64,000 nucleotides of DNA, taken from Brevibacterium sp. UCMA 11754. Its GTDB lineage: Bacteria; Actinomycetota; Actinomycetes; Actinomycetales; Brevibacteriaceae. The translations under genes were made by a program, and so were the position numbers. The stretch lies in NCBI RefSeq assembly GCF_021532275.1, contig NZ_JACBOT010000028.1:89365-153364 (forward strand), written 5' to 3'. Under the pieces are notes generated by a model that was given only the letters and a program-made list of their open reading frames with translations, was not told the origin of the DNA and searched no databases. Shown here piece by piece: positions 26,120-34,013 of the stretch. Each line of letters opens with the position of its first letter. Position 1 is the first letter of the stretch.

Positions 26120-28000
26120 CTAGTGAACGCCCTTGGACTTCCGGTCCTCCTTGGGCGTCCTTCCCATAACACCCTTGGTCCGTGACAAGCGGTAGTCGAT
26201 GCGGGCATCGACCTTATCGCCGAGGTACTCGTCGAAGTCATCGGCGATGTGTTCACCGACCTCGTGATAGCGCTGTCCGGTCTCGATCTCTCGATCCCGG
26301 GCCGATTCGAGCTGGAACGCCCGTACGGTGGCGATGGCGATGAATATCAGGATGATGCTGAAGGGCAGAGCAGTCGCCAGGGAGGCCGCCTGCAGTGCGC
26401 CCAGCCCGCCCGCCAGGAGCAGTCCGATCGCCAGCGCGCCCTCGAGTCCGGCCCACAGGATGCGCGACCACACCGGTGGGTTCGGATGTCCGCCGGAGGC
26501 CAGCATGTCGACGACCAGCGATCCGGAGTCCGACGAGGTGATGAAGAAGATCGCCACCAGGATGATGGCCACCACAGAGAGGATGCTGCCCATGGGAAGA
26601 GAGCCGAGCACGTCGAAGAGCACCTTCTCTGCGACGACTCCATCCTCGGGATCAACGAGTTCGCCGGACCCGAAGAGCTCCTGGTAGATTCCTGTGCCGC
26701 CGAGTGCGGCGAACCAGATGAACCCGACGACGGTCGGCACAAGGAGCACACCGGCGATGAACTCGCGCACGGTTCGGCCACGCGAAATGCGGGCGATGAA
26801 CACACCGACGAACGGCGCCCAGGAGATCCACCAGCCCCAATAGAAGATCGTCCACGTCGAACTCCACGTGGCGCCCTCTTCACCGGTGTAGGCACCGACG
26901 TCGAAGGTCATGTTGAAGAAGTTCGCGAGGTAGACGCCGAGAGATTCGATGAGGTTCTGGAACAGGAACAGGGTGGGGCCGAGCAGCAGCACTGCGATGA
27001 GGAGCAGACCCGCCATCGACAGGTTGATGTTCGAGAGCCATTTGATTCCCGCACCGACTCCCGAGACCACAGACAAGGTGGCCAGGAATGTGATGATGAC
27101 GATGAGGATGACGAGGAACCAGTCGCCGTAATCACTGACAACGCCGATCTCCTTGAGACCGGACGAGATCTGCTGAACCCCCAGACCGAGAGAGGTCGCA
27201 ATGCCGAACACGGTGCCGAAGATAGCGAGGACGTCGATGACATCGCCCATCCATCCCTTGACACGGTGTCCGAGCAGTGGCTCCAGCGCCCACCGAATCG
27301 AGACCGGCCGGCCGCGACGGTGGATTGCGTAGGCCAGCGCCAAACCGATCACGGCGTAGATCGCCCAGGGATGCAGTCCCCAGTGGATGAATGTCTGCGC
27401 CATCGCCAGCTTGGACATATCCGCCTCGCTGCCCGACCAGCCCGGCTTGGGATCAGAGGTGGCGTAGGACAGCGGCTCGCCGACGCCGTAGAAGACCAGG
27501 CCGATGCCCATGCCAGCAGCGAAGAGCATCGCGAACCAGGAGAAGACTCCGAATTCGGGCTTCTCCCCGTCACGACCGAGCGTGATCTTTCCGAACTTCG
27601 AGAATCCGAGCACGATGGAGAAGATGACGAGGCCGCCGATGACGAGCATGTAGTACCAACCGAGGTCAGCGACGATCCAGTCGTTGATGCTCGTGAGGAC
27701 CTTGCTGGTGCCGTCAGGCAGCATGATTGCTAGCAGCGCGATCGCCAGAATGGTGATCAGTGCGGGCCAGAATACGGCAGGGGCGATCATCCCCTTGCCG
27801 ATGCGCACGCCTTGAGCACGCAGCTTGGCGGTGATCGCGTCATCGTCATCGCCCTCGGAGATCGATACATTCCGGGGCAGGTGCAGTCTGATCGGATCCG
27901 GCCCCTCGACCAGCATGTGCGGGTGGTCACGATCGTTTGTCGGTGCCGAGGCGGACGCTTCTTCCGCCCCAACGCTCTCCTTCTCGTCGGAGGTATCCAT
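26120..28000 (-). CDS. BCCT-family sodium-coupled betaine/choline/carnitine carrier
   Basis: 626 aa: acidic N-terminal tail of about 70 residues, twelve helices, charged C-terminal tail of about 55. Diagnostic segments: AAGMGIGLVFYGVGEPLSYA, where the glycine-rich stretch matches sodium-coupled betaine carriers, the FIHWGLHPWAIYAVIGLALAY helix, and ITSSDSGSLVVDML. The role is uptake of compatible solutes such as glycine betaine under osmotic stress. The long charged tails resemble those that sense osmotic state in BetP, by analogy only. Confidence 0.92.
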   Translation of the reverse strand: MDTSDEKESVGAEEASASAPTNDRDHPHMLVEGPDPIRLHLPRNVSISEGDDDDAITAKLRAQGVRIGKGMIAPAVFWPALITILAIALLAIMLPDGTSKVLTSINDWIVADLGWYYMLVIGGLVIFSIVLGFSKFGKITLGRDGEKPEFGVFSWFAMLFAAGMGIGLVFYGVGEPLSYATSDPKPGWSGSEADMSKLAMAQTFIHWGLHPWAIYAVIGLALAYAIHRRGRPVSIRWALEPLLGHRVKGWMGDVIDVLAIFGTVFGIATSLGLGVQQISSGLKEIGVVSDYGDWFLVILIVIITFLATLSVVSGVGAGIKWLSNINLSMAGLLLIAVLLLGPTLFLFQNLIESLGVYLANFFNMTFDVGAYTGEEGATWSSTWTIFYWGWWISWAPFVGVFIARISRGRTVREFIAGVLLVPTVVGFIWFAALGGTGIYQELFGSGELVDPEDGVVAEKVLFDVLGSLPMGSILSVVAIILVAIFFITSSDSGSLVVDMLASGGHPNPPVWSRILWAGLEGALAIGLLLAGGLGALQAASLATALPFSIILIFIAIATVRAFQLESARDREIETGQRYHEVGEHIADDFDEYLGDKVDARIDYRLSRTKGVMGRTPKEDRKSKGVH

Positions 28001-28168
28001 GAGGCCTTTCGGATTGAGTGGACGTGAACGTCAATCCACTCTGCCGCACCTCACCCTTGCTATCAAGCTATTCCCAGATAACTGTCCGGAAAGTCCCCAT
28101 ATTCACAGCTCAGCGGTTGGCCTCCGTCACTGACAGCTGCACCGACAATGATTGCGTACAGTGCAACC

Positions 28169-29488
28169 ATGGAGACACAAGCGAGCACCCGTGGGAGTCC
28201 CCGGTTCAGAATTCTCAGCTGGGCACTCTGGGATTGGGGATCGGCTTCCTTCAACGCGGTCATCATCACCTTCGTCTTCGCCCCTTATCTGACGAAGAGT
28301 GTGGCGGCGACCGAGGAGGCCGGGTCGTCGGCCCTGGGCTGGTCGACGGCCGCTGCTGGACTCATCATCGCTCTCGTCGCACCGGCGGCCGGGACCCGCG
28401 CCGACTCCGGCGGGCGGCACAAGCTGTGGCTGGGAGTCCACACCGGAATCGTCATCCTCACGATGTTCGGGCTCTTCTTCGTCCGCGACTCCCCCGACTA
28501 CCTGTGGCTGGGCCTCCTCCTCATCGCCATGGGCAGCGTGTTCTTCGAATTCGCCGAGGTCTCCTACAACGGCATCATGGTCCGCATCACCCAACCTGAC
28601 AATGTCGGGAAGGTCTCCGGCTTCGGCTGGGGCATGGGCTACGTCGGCGGTCTCGTGCTCCTCGTCATCCTCCTCGTCCTCGTCATCTCGCCCGAGGTGG
28701 GGCTCTTCGGTGCCGGCGATGAGGGCGGAATGAGATTCCGCGTCGTCGCAGCCCTCTCTGCAGTCTGGTTCGCGATCTTCGCCCTGCCTGTGCTGTTCAC
28801 CGCGCCGAGCGCCAAGACCTCCGGTCCTGCGGAGGGGCACCCGATCAGGGCGTTCATCGCCGACTACGGCGCGTTGGTCCGCCGCCTCGTTCGGATGTGG
28901 AAGGAGGAACACCAGACTCTGCGGTTCTTCATCGCCTCGGCAGTGTTCCGCGACGGTCTGGCCGCGATCTTCGCCTTCGCCGGTGTCCTCGCAGCAGGCA
29001 GCTACGGATTCTCAGCCTCGGAGATCATCATTCTGGGCGTGGCTGCCAACGTCGCAGCCGGCACGGGTGCCATGATCGCCGGTTATTTCGACGACAGGCT
29101 CGGCCCCAAGCCCGTCATCATCACCGGGCTCATCATCATCCTCCTCGGCGGCTTGCCGATCCTCTTCAGCGATACCGCAGTCGTGTTCTGGGTCTGCGCG
29201 CTGGTGCTCAGCTTCTGCGTCGGACCCGTGCAGGCCTCGAGCAGGTCCTTCCTGGCCAGGATCACTCCGCCCGAGCGGGCCGGAGAGAACTTCGGGCTCT
29301 ATGCCACGACCGGTCGCGCCGTGAGCTTCCTAGGCCCGGCCATGTTCGCGGTCTCGATCTCCATCTTCGGATTCCAGCGGGCGGGGACTCTGGGCATCCT
29401 CCTCGTGCTCTTCATCGGCCTGCTCCTCATCATCCCGGTCAGGCCAGACGCCCCGGCTAAGTCGATGCAGGCGCAGGTCGAAGGGTGA
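28169..29488 (+). CDS. Atg22/UMF1-like MFS transporter
   Basis: 439 aa, about twelve helices. The N-terminus SWALWDWGSASFNAVIITFV is the hallmark of the bacterial Atg22-like (vacuole effluxer, UMF1) MFS group, and GTRADSGGRHK is the A-like loop. Substrate unknown; some relatives move amino acids. ATG 28169 follows a TACAGT -10-like box (28157-28162) by six bases without a ribosome site, suggesting a leaderless message; ATG 28148 is an in-frame alternative inside that promoter. Confidence 0.85.
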   Translation: METQASTRGSPRFRILSWALWDWGSASFNAVIITFVFAPYLTKSVAATEEAGSSALGWSTAAAGLIIALVAPAAGTRADSGGRHKLWLGVHTGIVILTMFGLFFVRDSPDYLWLGLLLIAMGSVFFEFAEVSYNGIMVRITQPDNVGKVSGFGWGMGYVGGLVLLVILLVLVISPEVGLFGAGDEGGMRFRVVAALSAVWFAIFALPVLFTAPSAKTSGPAEGHPIRAFIADYGALVRRLVRMWKEEHQTLRFFIASAVFRDGLAAIFAFAGVLAAGSYGFSASEIIILGVAANVAAGTGAMIAGYFDDRLGPKPVIITGLIIILLGGLPILFSDTAVVFWVCALVLSFCVGPVQASSRSFLARITPPERAGENFGLYATTGRAVSFLGPAMFAVSISIFGFQRAGTLGILLVLFIGLLLIIPVRPDAPAKSMQAQVEG

Positions 29489-29531
29489 AGCATCGGGGTG
29501 TGAAGCCTCGGAGCACTCCCTCATAGGGATA

Positions 29532-29589
29532 ACGGTTGGTATGTTCTTCTCGATCTGAGCACGACGATCGAAGAGAACATACCAATCGT
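29532..29589. terminator. 24-base-pair hairpin with 10-base loop between convergent genes
   Basis: Arms 29532-29555 and 29566-29589 pair with one mismatch and two wobbles. The core reads GGTTGGTATGTTCTTCTCG, then ATC, ten loop bases, GATCG and ACATACCAAT. The layout matches the hairpin at 62505-62556. Lies between the MFS and SRPBCC gene ends. Confidence 0.75.
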
Positions 29590-29639
29590 GGACGCATCCC
29601 GCACCGGCCTGCTTCAGTCGCCTGCTTCTGTCGACTGCT

Positions 29640-30128
29640 TCAGCCTTTGGCCAGCAGCTCGTCGATCTGGTTGATCGCTCCGGTCGAGCCTTCGACGACG
29701 CCCATGTCGAGTACGGTCTTCAGACCCTCAAGGGAATCGAAGGCCGATTCGTAGGTGACGCGAGTGCCGCCCTCGATCGCTTCGAAGGTGTAGGTGTTGG
29801 TGCTGCCCGGCATCGATTCGACTGCGTTGAAGTCTTCGTCCGCGAAGTAGTCGCGAAAGACTAAGCGTGCGGGCTCCTCCACCGAGGAGACCTCCCAGAG
29901 ACCACAGAACTTCTCACCCTCTGGGCTGGTCATGTAGTAGGTGACCCTGCCGCCAGGAGTCAGCGAGTGGTCGACGACCGTGGCCGGATAGGTGGGTGGC
30001 CCCCAGACTCGCTCCAACTGGCGCGGGTCGGCGTAGACCTCCCAGACTCGCTCCGGCGTCGCCGCGAACTCAGCGACCATCGTCAAGGTCAGCGTCTCTT
30101 CATCATGAGTGGTGTCTAGAACTGGCAT
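29640..30128 (-). CDS. SRPBCC (AHSA1-like) domain protein
   Basis: 162 aa. LTMVAEFAATPERVWEVYAD followed by LERVWGPPTYPATV matches the AHSA1/START-like fold, as do GGRVTYYMTSPEGEKFCGLW and the terminal helix after SLEGLKTVLDMG. Function unknown for this group; ligand binding is likely. GAGGAG lies just before ATG 30128. It follows its ArsR gene by 52 bases, forming the second ArsR-SRPBCC pair of the window; the two SRPBCC proteins are only distantly alike. Confidence 0.87.
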   Translation of the reverse strand: MPVLDTTHDEETLTLTMVAEFAATPERVWEVYADPRQLERVWGPPTYPATVVDHSLTPGGRVTYYMTSPEGEKFCGLWEVSSVEEPARLVFRDYFADEDFNAVESMPGSTNTYTFEAIEGGTRVTYESAFDSLEGLKTVLDMGVVEGSTGAINQIDELLAKG

Positions 30129-30180
30129 GGCTTCTCCTCGAATGTCTCATCTCCCGCCCAGTTGACAGGAGCGGGTCACT

Positions 30181-30522
30181 TCATCGACCGGCAGCCTCGT
30201 CGTCGGCAAGCAGGTCATCGATGCGCGCGACTCTCGCACGCCACATGTCCTCGAGCTCGTTCAGCAGCGACGCCACTGTACGGATCGCGCTCATCTCGAC
30301 TCGAGCGATCTGCGCCCTGCCGACTCTCCGCTTCGACACAAGTCCCGCGCGTTCGAGCACAGCAACGTGCTTCTGCACCCCCGCGAAACTCATCTCATAG
30401 GAATCGGCGAGCTCGGACACTGAAAGCTCTTCATCCATGACTCGCCGCACGATGTCCCGACGCGTCCGATCGGCCAATGCCTGGAACATCGCATCCACCT
30501 GGTCGTCCAGAAGTGCCTCCAT
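30181..30522 (-). CDS. ArsR-family winged-helix repressor
   Basis: 113 aa. FQALADRTRRDIVRRVMDEE, then LSVSELADSYEMSFAGVQKH as helix-turn-helix and VLERAGLVSKRRVGR as wing. No metal-ligand cysteines. The start at 30522 is seven bases after a TATTAT -10 box, with no ribosome site, so the message is probably leaderless; longer open frames upstream run through the operator. It should repress itself and the SRPBCC gene through the 18-base palindrome at 30534-30551. Confidence 0.88.
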   Translation of the reverse strand: MEALLDDQVDAMFQALADRTRRDIVRRVMDEELSVSELADSYEMSFAGVQKHVAVLERAGLVSKRRVGRAQIARVEMSAIRTVASLLNELEDMWRARVARIDDLLADDEAAGR

Positions 30523-30529
30523 GGCATCA

Positions 30530-30557
30530 ATAATACAACCATATGGTTGTACGTCAA
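30530..30557 (-). promoter_or_regulatory. ArsR promoter with palindromic operator filling the spacer
   Basis: Read on the minus strand: -35 TTGACG (30557-30552), 16-base spacer, -10 TATTAT (30535-30530), start codon at 30522. The perfect palindrome TACAACCATATGGTTGTA (30534-30551) fills the spacer exactly, so a bound repressor dimer would cover both boxes. Confidence 0.78.
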
Positions 30558-30574
30558 GAATTACTCGCCAGCTA

Positions 30575-30610
30575 TTGACTCGCAGATTGAACACGCGTTT
30601 AATATTAAAC
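30575..30610 (+). promoter_or_regulatory. TetR promoter with palindrome abutting the start codon
   Basis: -35 TTGACT (30575-30580), 17-base spacer, -10 TTTAAT (30598-30603) or TAATAT (30600-30605). The perfect 14-base palindrome GTTTAATATTAAAC (30597-30610) overlaps the -10 box and ends directly before ATG 30611. It indicates a leaderless, autorepressed gene divergent from the ArsR promoter. Confidence 0.75.
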
Positions 30611-31363
30611 ATGCGTTCAACACACGATGATTCGAGCTCGAAGAAGTCCGAAACGACAGCGGCAAGGCCCAATCGCTCCCCTCATGTCTCTCCGGAGACG
30701 GCGGAACGGATTCTCAGCGCCGCCGTCAAAGAGTTCTCCGAGCACGGATTCACGAAGACGACGATCCGCAGCATCGCCTCGGCGGCTGGGGTCTCTCCTG
30801 GGCTCGTCATCCACCACTTCGGATCGAAGGAAGGTCTGCGCACGGCTTGTGACGATCATGTCTTCGCCGCGATCGCCGAGTCGAAGGCTCAGAACGCCGA
30901 GTACGCGGTCCACGCCATGCAGATGATCTTCGACGATCCGGACATGAGCACGAAGATCGACTACCTCATGAAGTCCCTGCTCGATCCCAGCGAACACGGC
31001 CAGCGCTACTTCGAGCACTATGTCGACCTGGTTGAGGACTACATCTCCCACGGCTTCGCAGGGTACGCCTTCCGCCAGAGCGACGACCCGCGCGGCCAGG
31101 CGGCGACGATCGCGACCCTCGCGCTCTCCCCGTCAATACTTGCCCAGCGGCTGCAGACGTCGCTGGGCACGAACAGTACGGCTGAGACGATGACACGCCT
31201 CGCGCCTCACCTGCTCGACCTCTACCTCAACGGCGTTCTCTCAGCGACGCCCGAGGGACAACCCGATCGTGCAGACACCGAACCCGTTTCCGACGATGCC
31301 CGGCCTGATAGTGCTGACACAGATTCCAAACCCACCGATCCCCTTGGAGGCGATCAATCATGA
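30611..31363 (+). CDS. TetR-family regulator of the adjacent ABC exporter
   Basis: 250 aa. HTH region [20 protein letters not shown] followed by [20 protein letters not shown]. The C-terminal ligand domain is followed by a charged Asp/Pro tail of about 45 residues. The start at 30611 abuts its operator-like palindrome; the frame is open 58 codons upstream but only through promoter sequence. The stop overlaps the ATG of the ABC ATPase gene (ATGA at 31360), so regulator and exporter form one operon, a frequent arrangement in which drug binding relieves repression. Confidence 0.87.
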   Translation: MRSTHDDSSSKKSETTAARPNRSPHVSPETAERILSAAVKEFSEHGFTKTTIRSIASAAGVSPGLVIHHFGSKEGLRTACDDHVFAAIAESKAQNAEYAVHAMQMIFDDPDMSTKIDYLMKSLLDPSEHGQRYFEHYVDLVEDYISHGFAGYAFRQSDDPRGQAATIATLALSPSILAQRLQTSLGTNSTAETMTRLAPHLLDLYLNGVLSATPEGQPDRADTEPVSDDARPDSADTDSKPTDPLGGDQS

Positions 31364-32304
31364 CCACGACGACGAGCACCCCGGGCCCCGCCTCGGCGAC
31401 CGCCGACCACGACACCGCGGCCATCTCCATGCAGGACGTCGTCAAGAGCTACGGCCGCGTGCGCGCACTCGACGGCCTCTCCCTCGACGTCGCCCGCGGC
31501 GAGGTCCACGGCTTCCTGGGCCCTAACGGTGCCGGCAAGTCGACGACCATCAGAATCCTGCTCGGAATCCTCAAACATGATTCGGGACGCATCCGCCTCC
31601 TCGGCGAGGATCCCTGGGCGAAAGCGGTATCGCTGCACCGCAGGCTCGCCTATGTCCCCGGCGACGTCGAACTCTGGCCGGGGCTGAGCGGCGGGGAGGC
31701 GATCGACCTGTTCGCGCGGCTGCGCGGCGGGGTCGACACCCACAAGCGGGATGAGCTCATCGAGCGCTTCGATCTCGATCCACGCAAGAAGGGACGGACG
31801 TATTCGAAGGGCAATCGACAGAAGGTAGCGCTGATCTCCGCGCTGGCCTCACATGTCGATCTCCTGCTCCTCGATGAGCCGACCGCCGGTCTCGATCCGC
31901 TCATGGAGGCCGTGTTCCAGCAGTGCATCAGAGAGGCGAAGGAGGAGGGCCGAACGGTTCTTCTCTCAAGCCACATCCTCGCCCAAGTGGAGGCACTGGC
32001 CGATCGTGTGTCGATCATCAGATCGGGGAGAATCGTCGAATCCGGCGCACTGTCGGATCTGCGTCATCTGTCCCGGACGACGGTGACCGTGCAGGTGGAG
32101 ACGGACATTGCGCAACTGGCGACCATGAACGGGATCCACGACCTGGTGCGAGAGGGAACACAGCTGCACTTCAGCGCCGACACAGCCGAACTCCCCGCCA
32201 TCATGCGAACCCTCGGCGAGCATGACATACGGTCGCTGACGGCGACTCCCCCGACACTCGAGCAGCTGCTGCTGCGCCACTACGGAAAGGAAACGCAGTC
32301 ATGA
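31360..32304 (+). CDS. ABC exporter ATP-binding protein (drug-resistance type)
   Basis: 314 aa. One ABC domain: Walker [10 protein letters not shown], Walker [16 protein letters not shown]-loop LSSHIL. The signature region reads YSKGNRQK rather than LSGGQ, as seen in drug-type ABC-2 exporter ATPases. A C-terminal extension of about 80 residues resembles the DrrA-type regulatory tail. It should energise the membrane protein encoded next (ATGA overlap at 32301). Confidence 0.9.
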   Translation: MTTTTSTPGPASATADHDTAAISMQDVVKSYGRVRALDGLSLDVARGEVHGFLGPNGAGKSTTIRILLGILKHDSGRIRLLGEDPWAKAVSLHRRLAYVPGDVELWPGLSGGEAIDLFARLRGGVDTHKRDELIERFDLDPRKKGRTYSKGNRQKVALISALASHVDLLLLDEPTAGLDPLMEAVFQQCIREAKEEGRTVLLSSHILAQVEALADRVSIIRSGRIVESGALSDLRHLSRTTVTVQVETDIAQLATMNGIHDLVREGTQLHFSADTAELPAIMRTLGEHDIRSLTATPPTLEQLLLRHYGKETQS

Positions 32305-33989
32305 ATCTCCTGGCCGAGAAGAGAGCGAGCGGGCACCACGGGGCACACGAACGCGGACGCGAAGGCCACCTCGGCGGGGGAAGCCTGACGGGACTGGGCA
32401 CTCTGCTGCGCTTCATGTTCCGGCGGGACCGCCTGTGGATGCCGATCTGGGTGCTCAGCCTCGCGGCGCTCACCGCGTACTTCGCCAACGCCATCGCCGT
32501 GGTCATGGACGGGGACTCACTGCAGGCGATGACGGTGTTCGCGAAGAACCCCGTCATGGGCCTCATCACCGGACCGGGGTACGGCCTCGACCACGTGACC
32601 GTACCCCGGTTCATCGTCGGGATGTACGGGGTCTTCCTCATGATCGGCACCGCCCTGATGTCGATTATGACCATGTCACGCCACACCCGCACGGAGGAAC
32701 AGACCGGTCGTGCCGAGCTCGTTCGCGCGAATGTGATGGGCAGGCACACCCAGCTCATCGCAGCCCTCATCCTGACCGTGCTCATGAATGCCGTACTCAG
32801 CGGGCTCATGGCCGTGGCATTCCACTTCTCCGAGGCCGAACCCGAGCCCTTCTCCTCCACGCTTCTGTTCGCGATCAGCGTCGGAACCGTCGGCGTCGTC
32901 TTCGCTGGGGTCACTGCGATCACCGTGCAGCTGAGTGCATTCGCGCGGGCCGCCTCGGGAATGGCCGGAGCCGTGCTCGCGCTGGCCTTCGTCGTCCGCG
33001 GTGTCGGAGACATGTCGGCCGTGGCCGGCGGCGACCTCGACTGGCTGTCCTGGCTCTCCCCTCTGGGGTGGACACAGCAGACCGCACCATTCACACTCGA
33101 TCGCTGGTGGCCGCTGCTGTACTCGGCCGGGCTCGTGGTCGCGCTCGTCATCGCTGCGCTGCGCCTGCAGTCGGGGCGTGATCTCGGGGCGGGCATCACC
33201 GCCGAACGCCTCGGCCGCGCCTGTGCCGGTCGCGCCCTGACGAACACGTTCGTCCTCTCCTTCCGCCTGCAGCGCTCGGGGCTTCTGTGGTGGTCGCTGG
33301 GTATTCTGGTCATGGGTGGCGTCTTCGGATCGTTCACCGGCGCCATGGACGAGGGTGCGGCTGGGATGCCACAGGAGATCCTCGCGATCATGGGTGGTCG
33401 GTCGGGCATCGTCGATGGCTACCTCGGCTACATGGCGCTGTACTTCGCGATGATCGTGGCCGCCTACGCGATCATCGCCGCCAGTGGACTCAGGGCCGAG
33501 GAGCAGAGTTTTCACACCGAGCCCGTGCTCGCAACGGCGGTCTCTCGCGGTGGTTGGCTGGCTTCCTGGGCCGGGGTGACGCTGCTGGGATCCGCGTGGC
33601 TGATGCTGCTGGCGGGCGTCGGCGAGGGAATCGGCGCGGCCGCATCGATGGGTGACTGGGATCTGCTTTGGCCCACCGTTCTCGGGCACCTCGCGCAGAC
33701 GGCGTCCGTGTGGGCACTCCTCGGGCTGGCGTTCGCGCTCTATGGTTTCGCGCCGCGGCTGATGGGTCTGACGTGGGTCGTCTTCGCCGCGTCTGCCGTG
33801 CTCGCTCTGTTCGGCCAGATGCTCCAACTCGACGAGGTAGTCCTCGACGCCTCGATCTTCACCCACATCGGGCAGTATCCGGCCCAAGAGCTGTCCGCCG
33901 AGGCGGTGCTCGCGTTCCTGGTCGCCGCTGTGGTTCTCGTGTGGCTGGGGAGGCTGGGGTTCCGTCGTCGAGACCTCGTCACGGCATGA
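32301..33989 (+). CDS. ABC exporter permease (tetronasin/polyketide-resistance type)
   Basis: 562 aa with about twelve helices in two similar halves ([20 protein letters not shown] near the start and [20 protein letters not shown] near residue 325). This double-size permease is typical of actinobacterial exporters annotated as polyketide antibiotic or tetronasin exporters. The substrate is unproven. The N-terminal 35 residues are His/Gly-rich and cytosolic. It ends only 24 bases from the convergent LuxR gene, with no visible terminator. Confidence 0.85.
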   Translation: MNLLAEKRASGHHGAHERGREGHLGGGSLTGLGTLLRFMFRRDRLWMPIWVLSLAALTAYFANAIAVVMDGDSLQAMTVFAKNPVMGLITGPGYGLDHVTVPRFIVGMYGVFLMIGTALMSIMTMSRHTRTEEQTGRAELVRANVMGRHTQLIAALILTVLMNAVLSGLMAVAFHFSEAEPEPFSSTLLFAISVGTVGVVFAGVTAITVQLSAFARAASGMAGAVLALAFVVRGVGDMSAVAGGDLDWLSWLSPLGWTQQTAPFTLDRWWPLLYSAGLVVALVIAALRLQSGRDLGAGITAERLGRACAGRALTNTFVLSFRLQRSGLLWWSLGILVMGGVFGSFTGAMDEGAAGMPQEILAIMGGRSGIVDGYLGYMALYFAMIVAAYAIIAASGLRAEEQSFHTEPVLATAVSRGGWLASWAGVTLLGSAWLMLLAGVGEGIGAAASMGDWDLLWPTVLGHLAQTASVWALLGLAFALYGFAPRLMGLTWVVFAASAVLALFGQMLQLDEVVLDASIFTHIGQYPAQELSAEAVLAFLVAAVVLVWLGRLGFRRRDLVTA

Positions 33990-34013
33990 GGGCGAGCTGC
34001 AGCCGTCTCGGCG

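Noticed and set aside
26249..27733. Plus-strand open frame of 494 codons
   Set aside because: Opposite the BCCT carrier gene; rich in Glu, Asp, His, Arg and Gln with no recognisable fold or ribosome site.
32676..33887. Minus-strand open frame of 403 codons
   Set aside because: Antisense to the exporter permease gene, low-complexity charged product with no family features.
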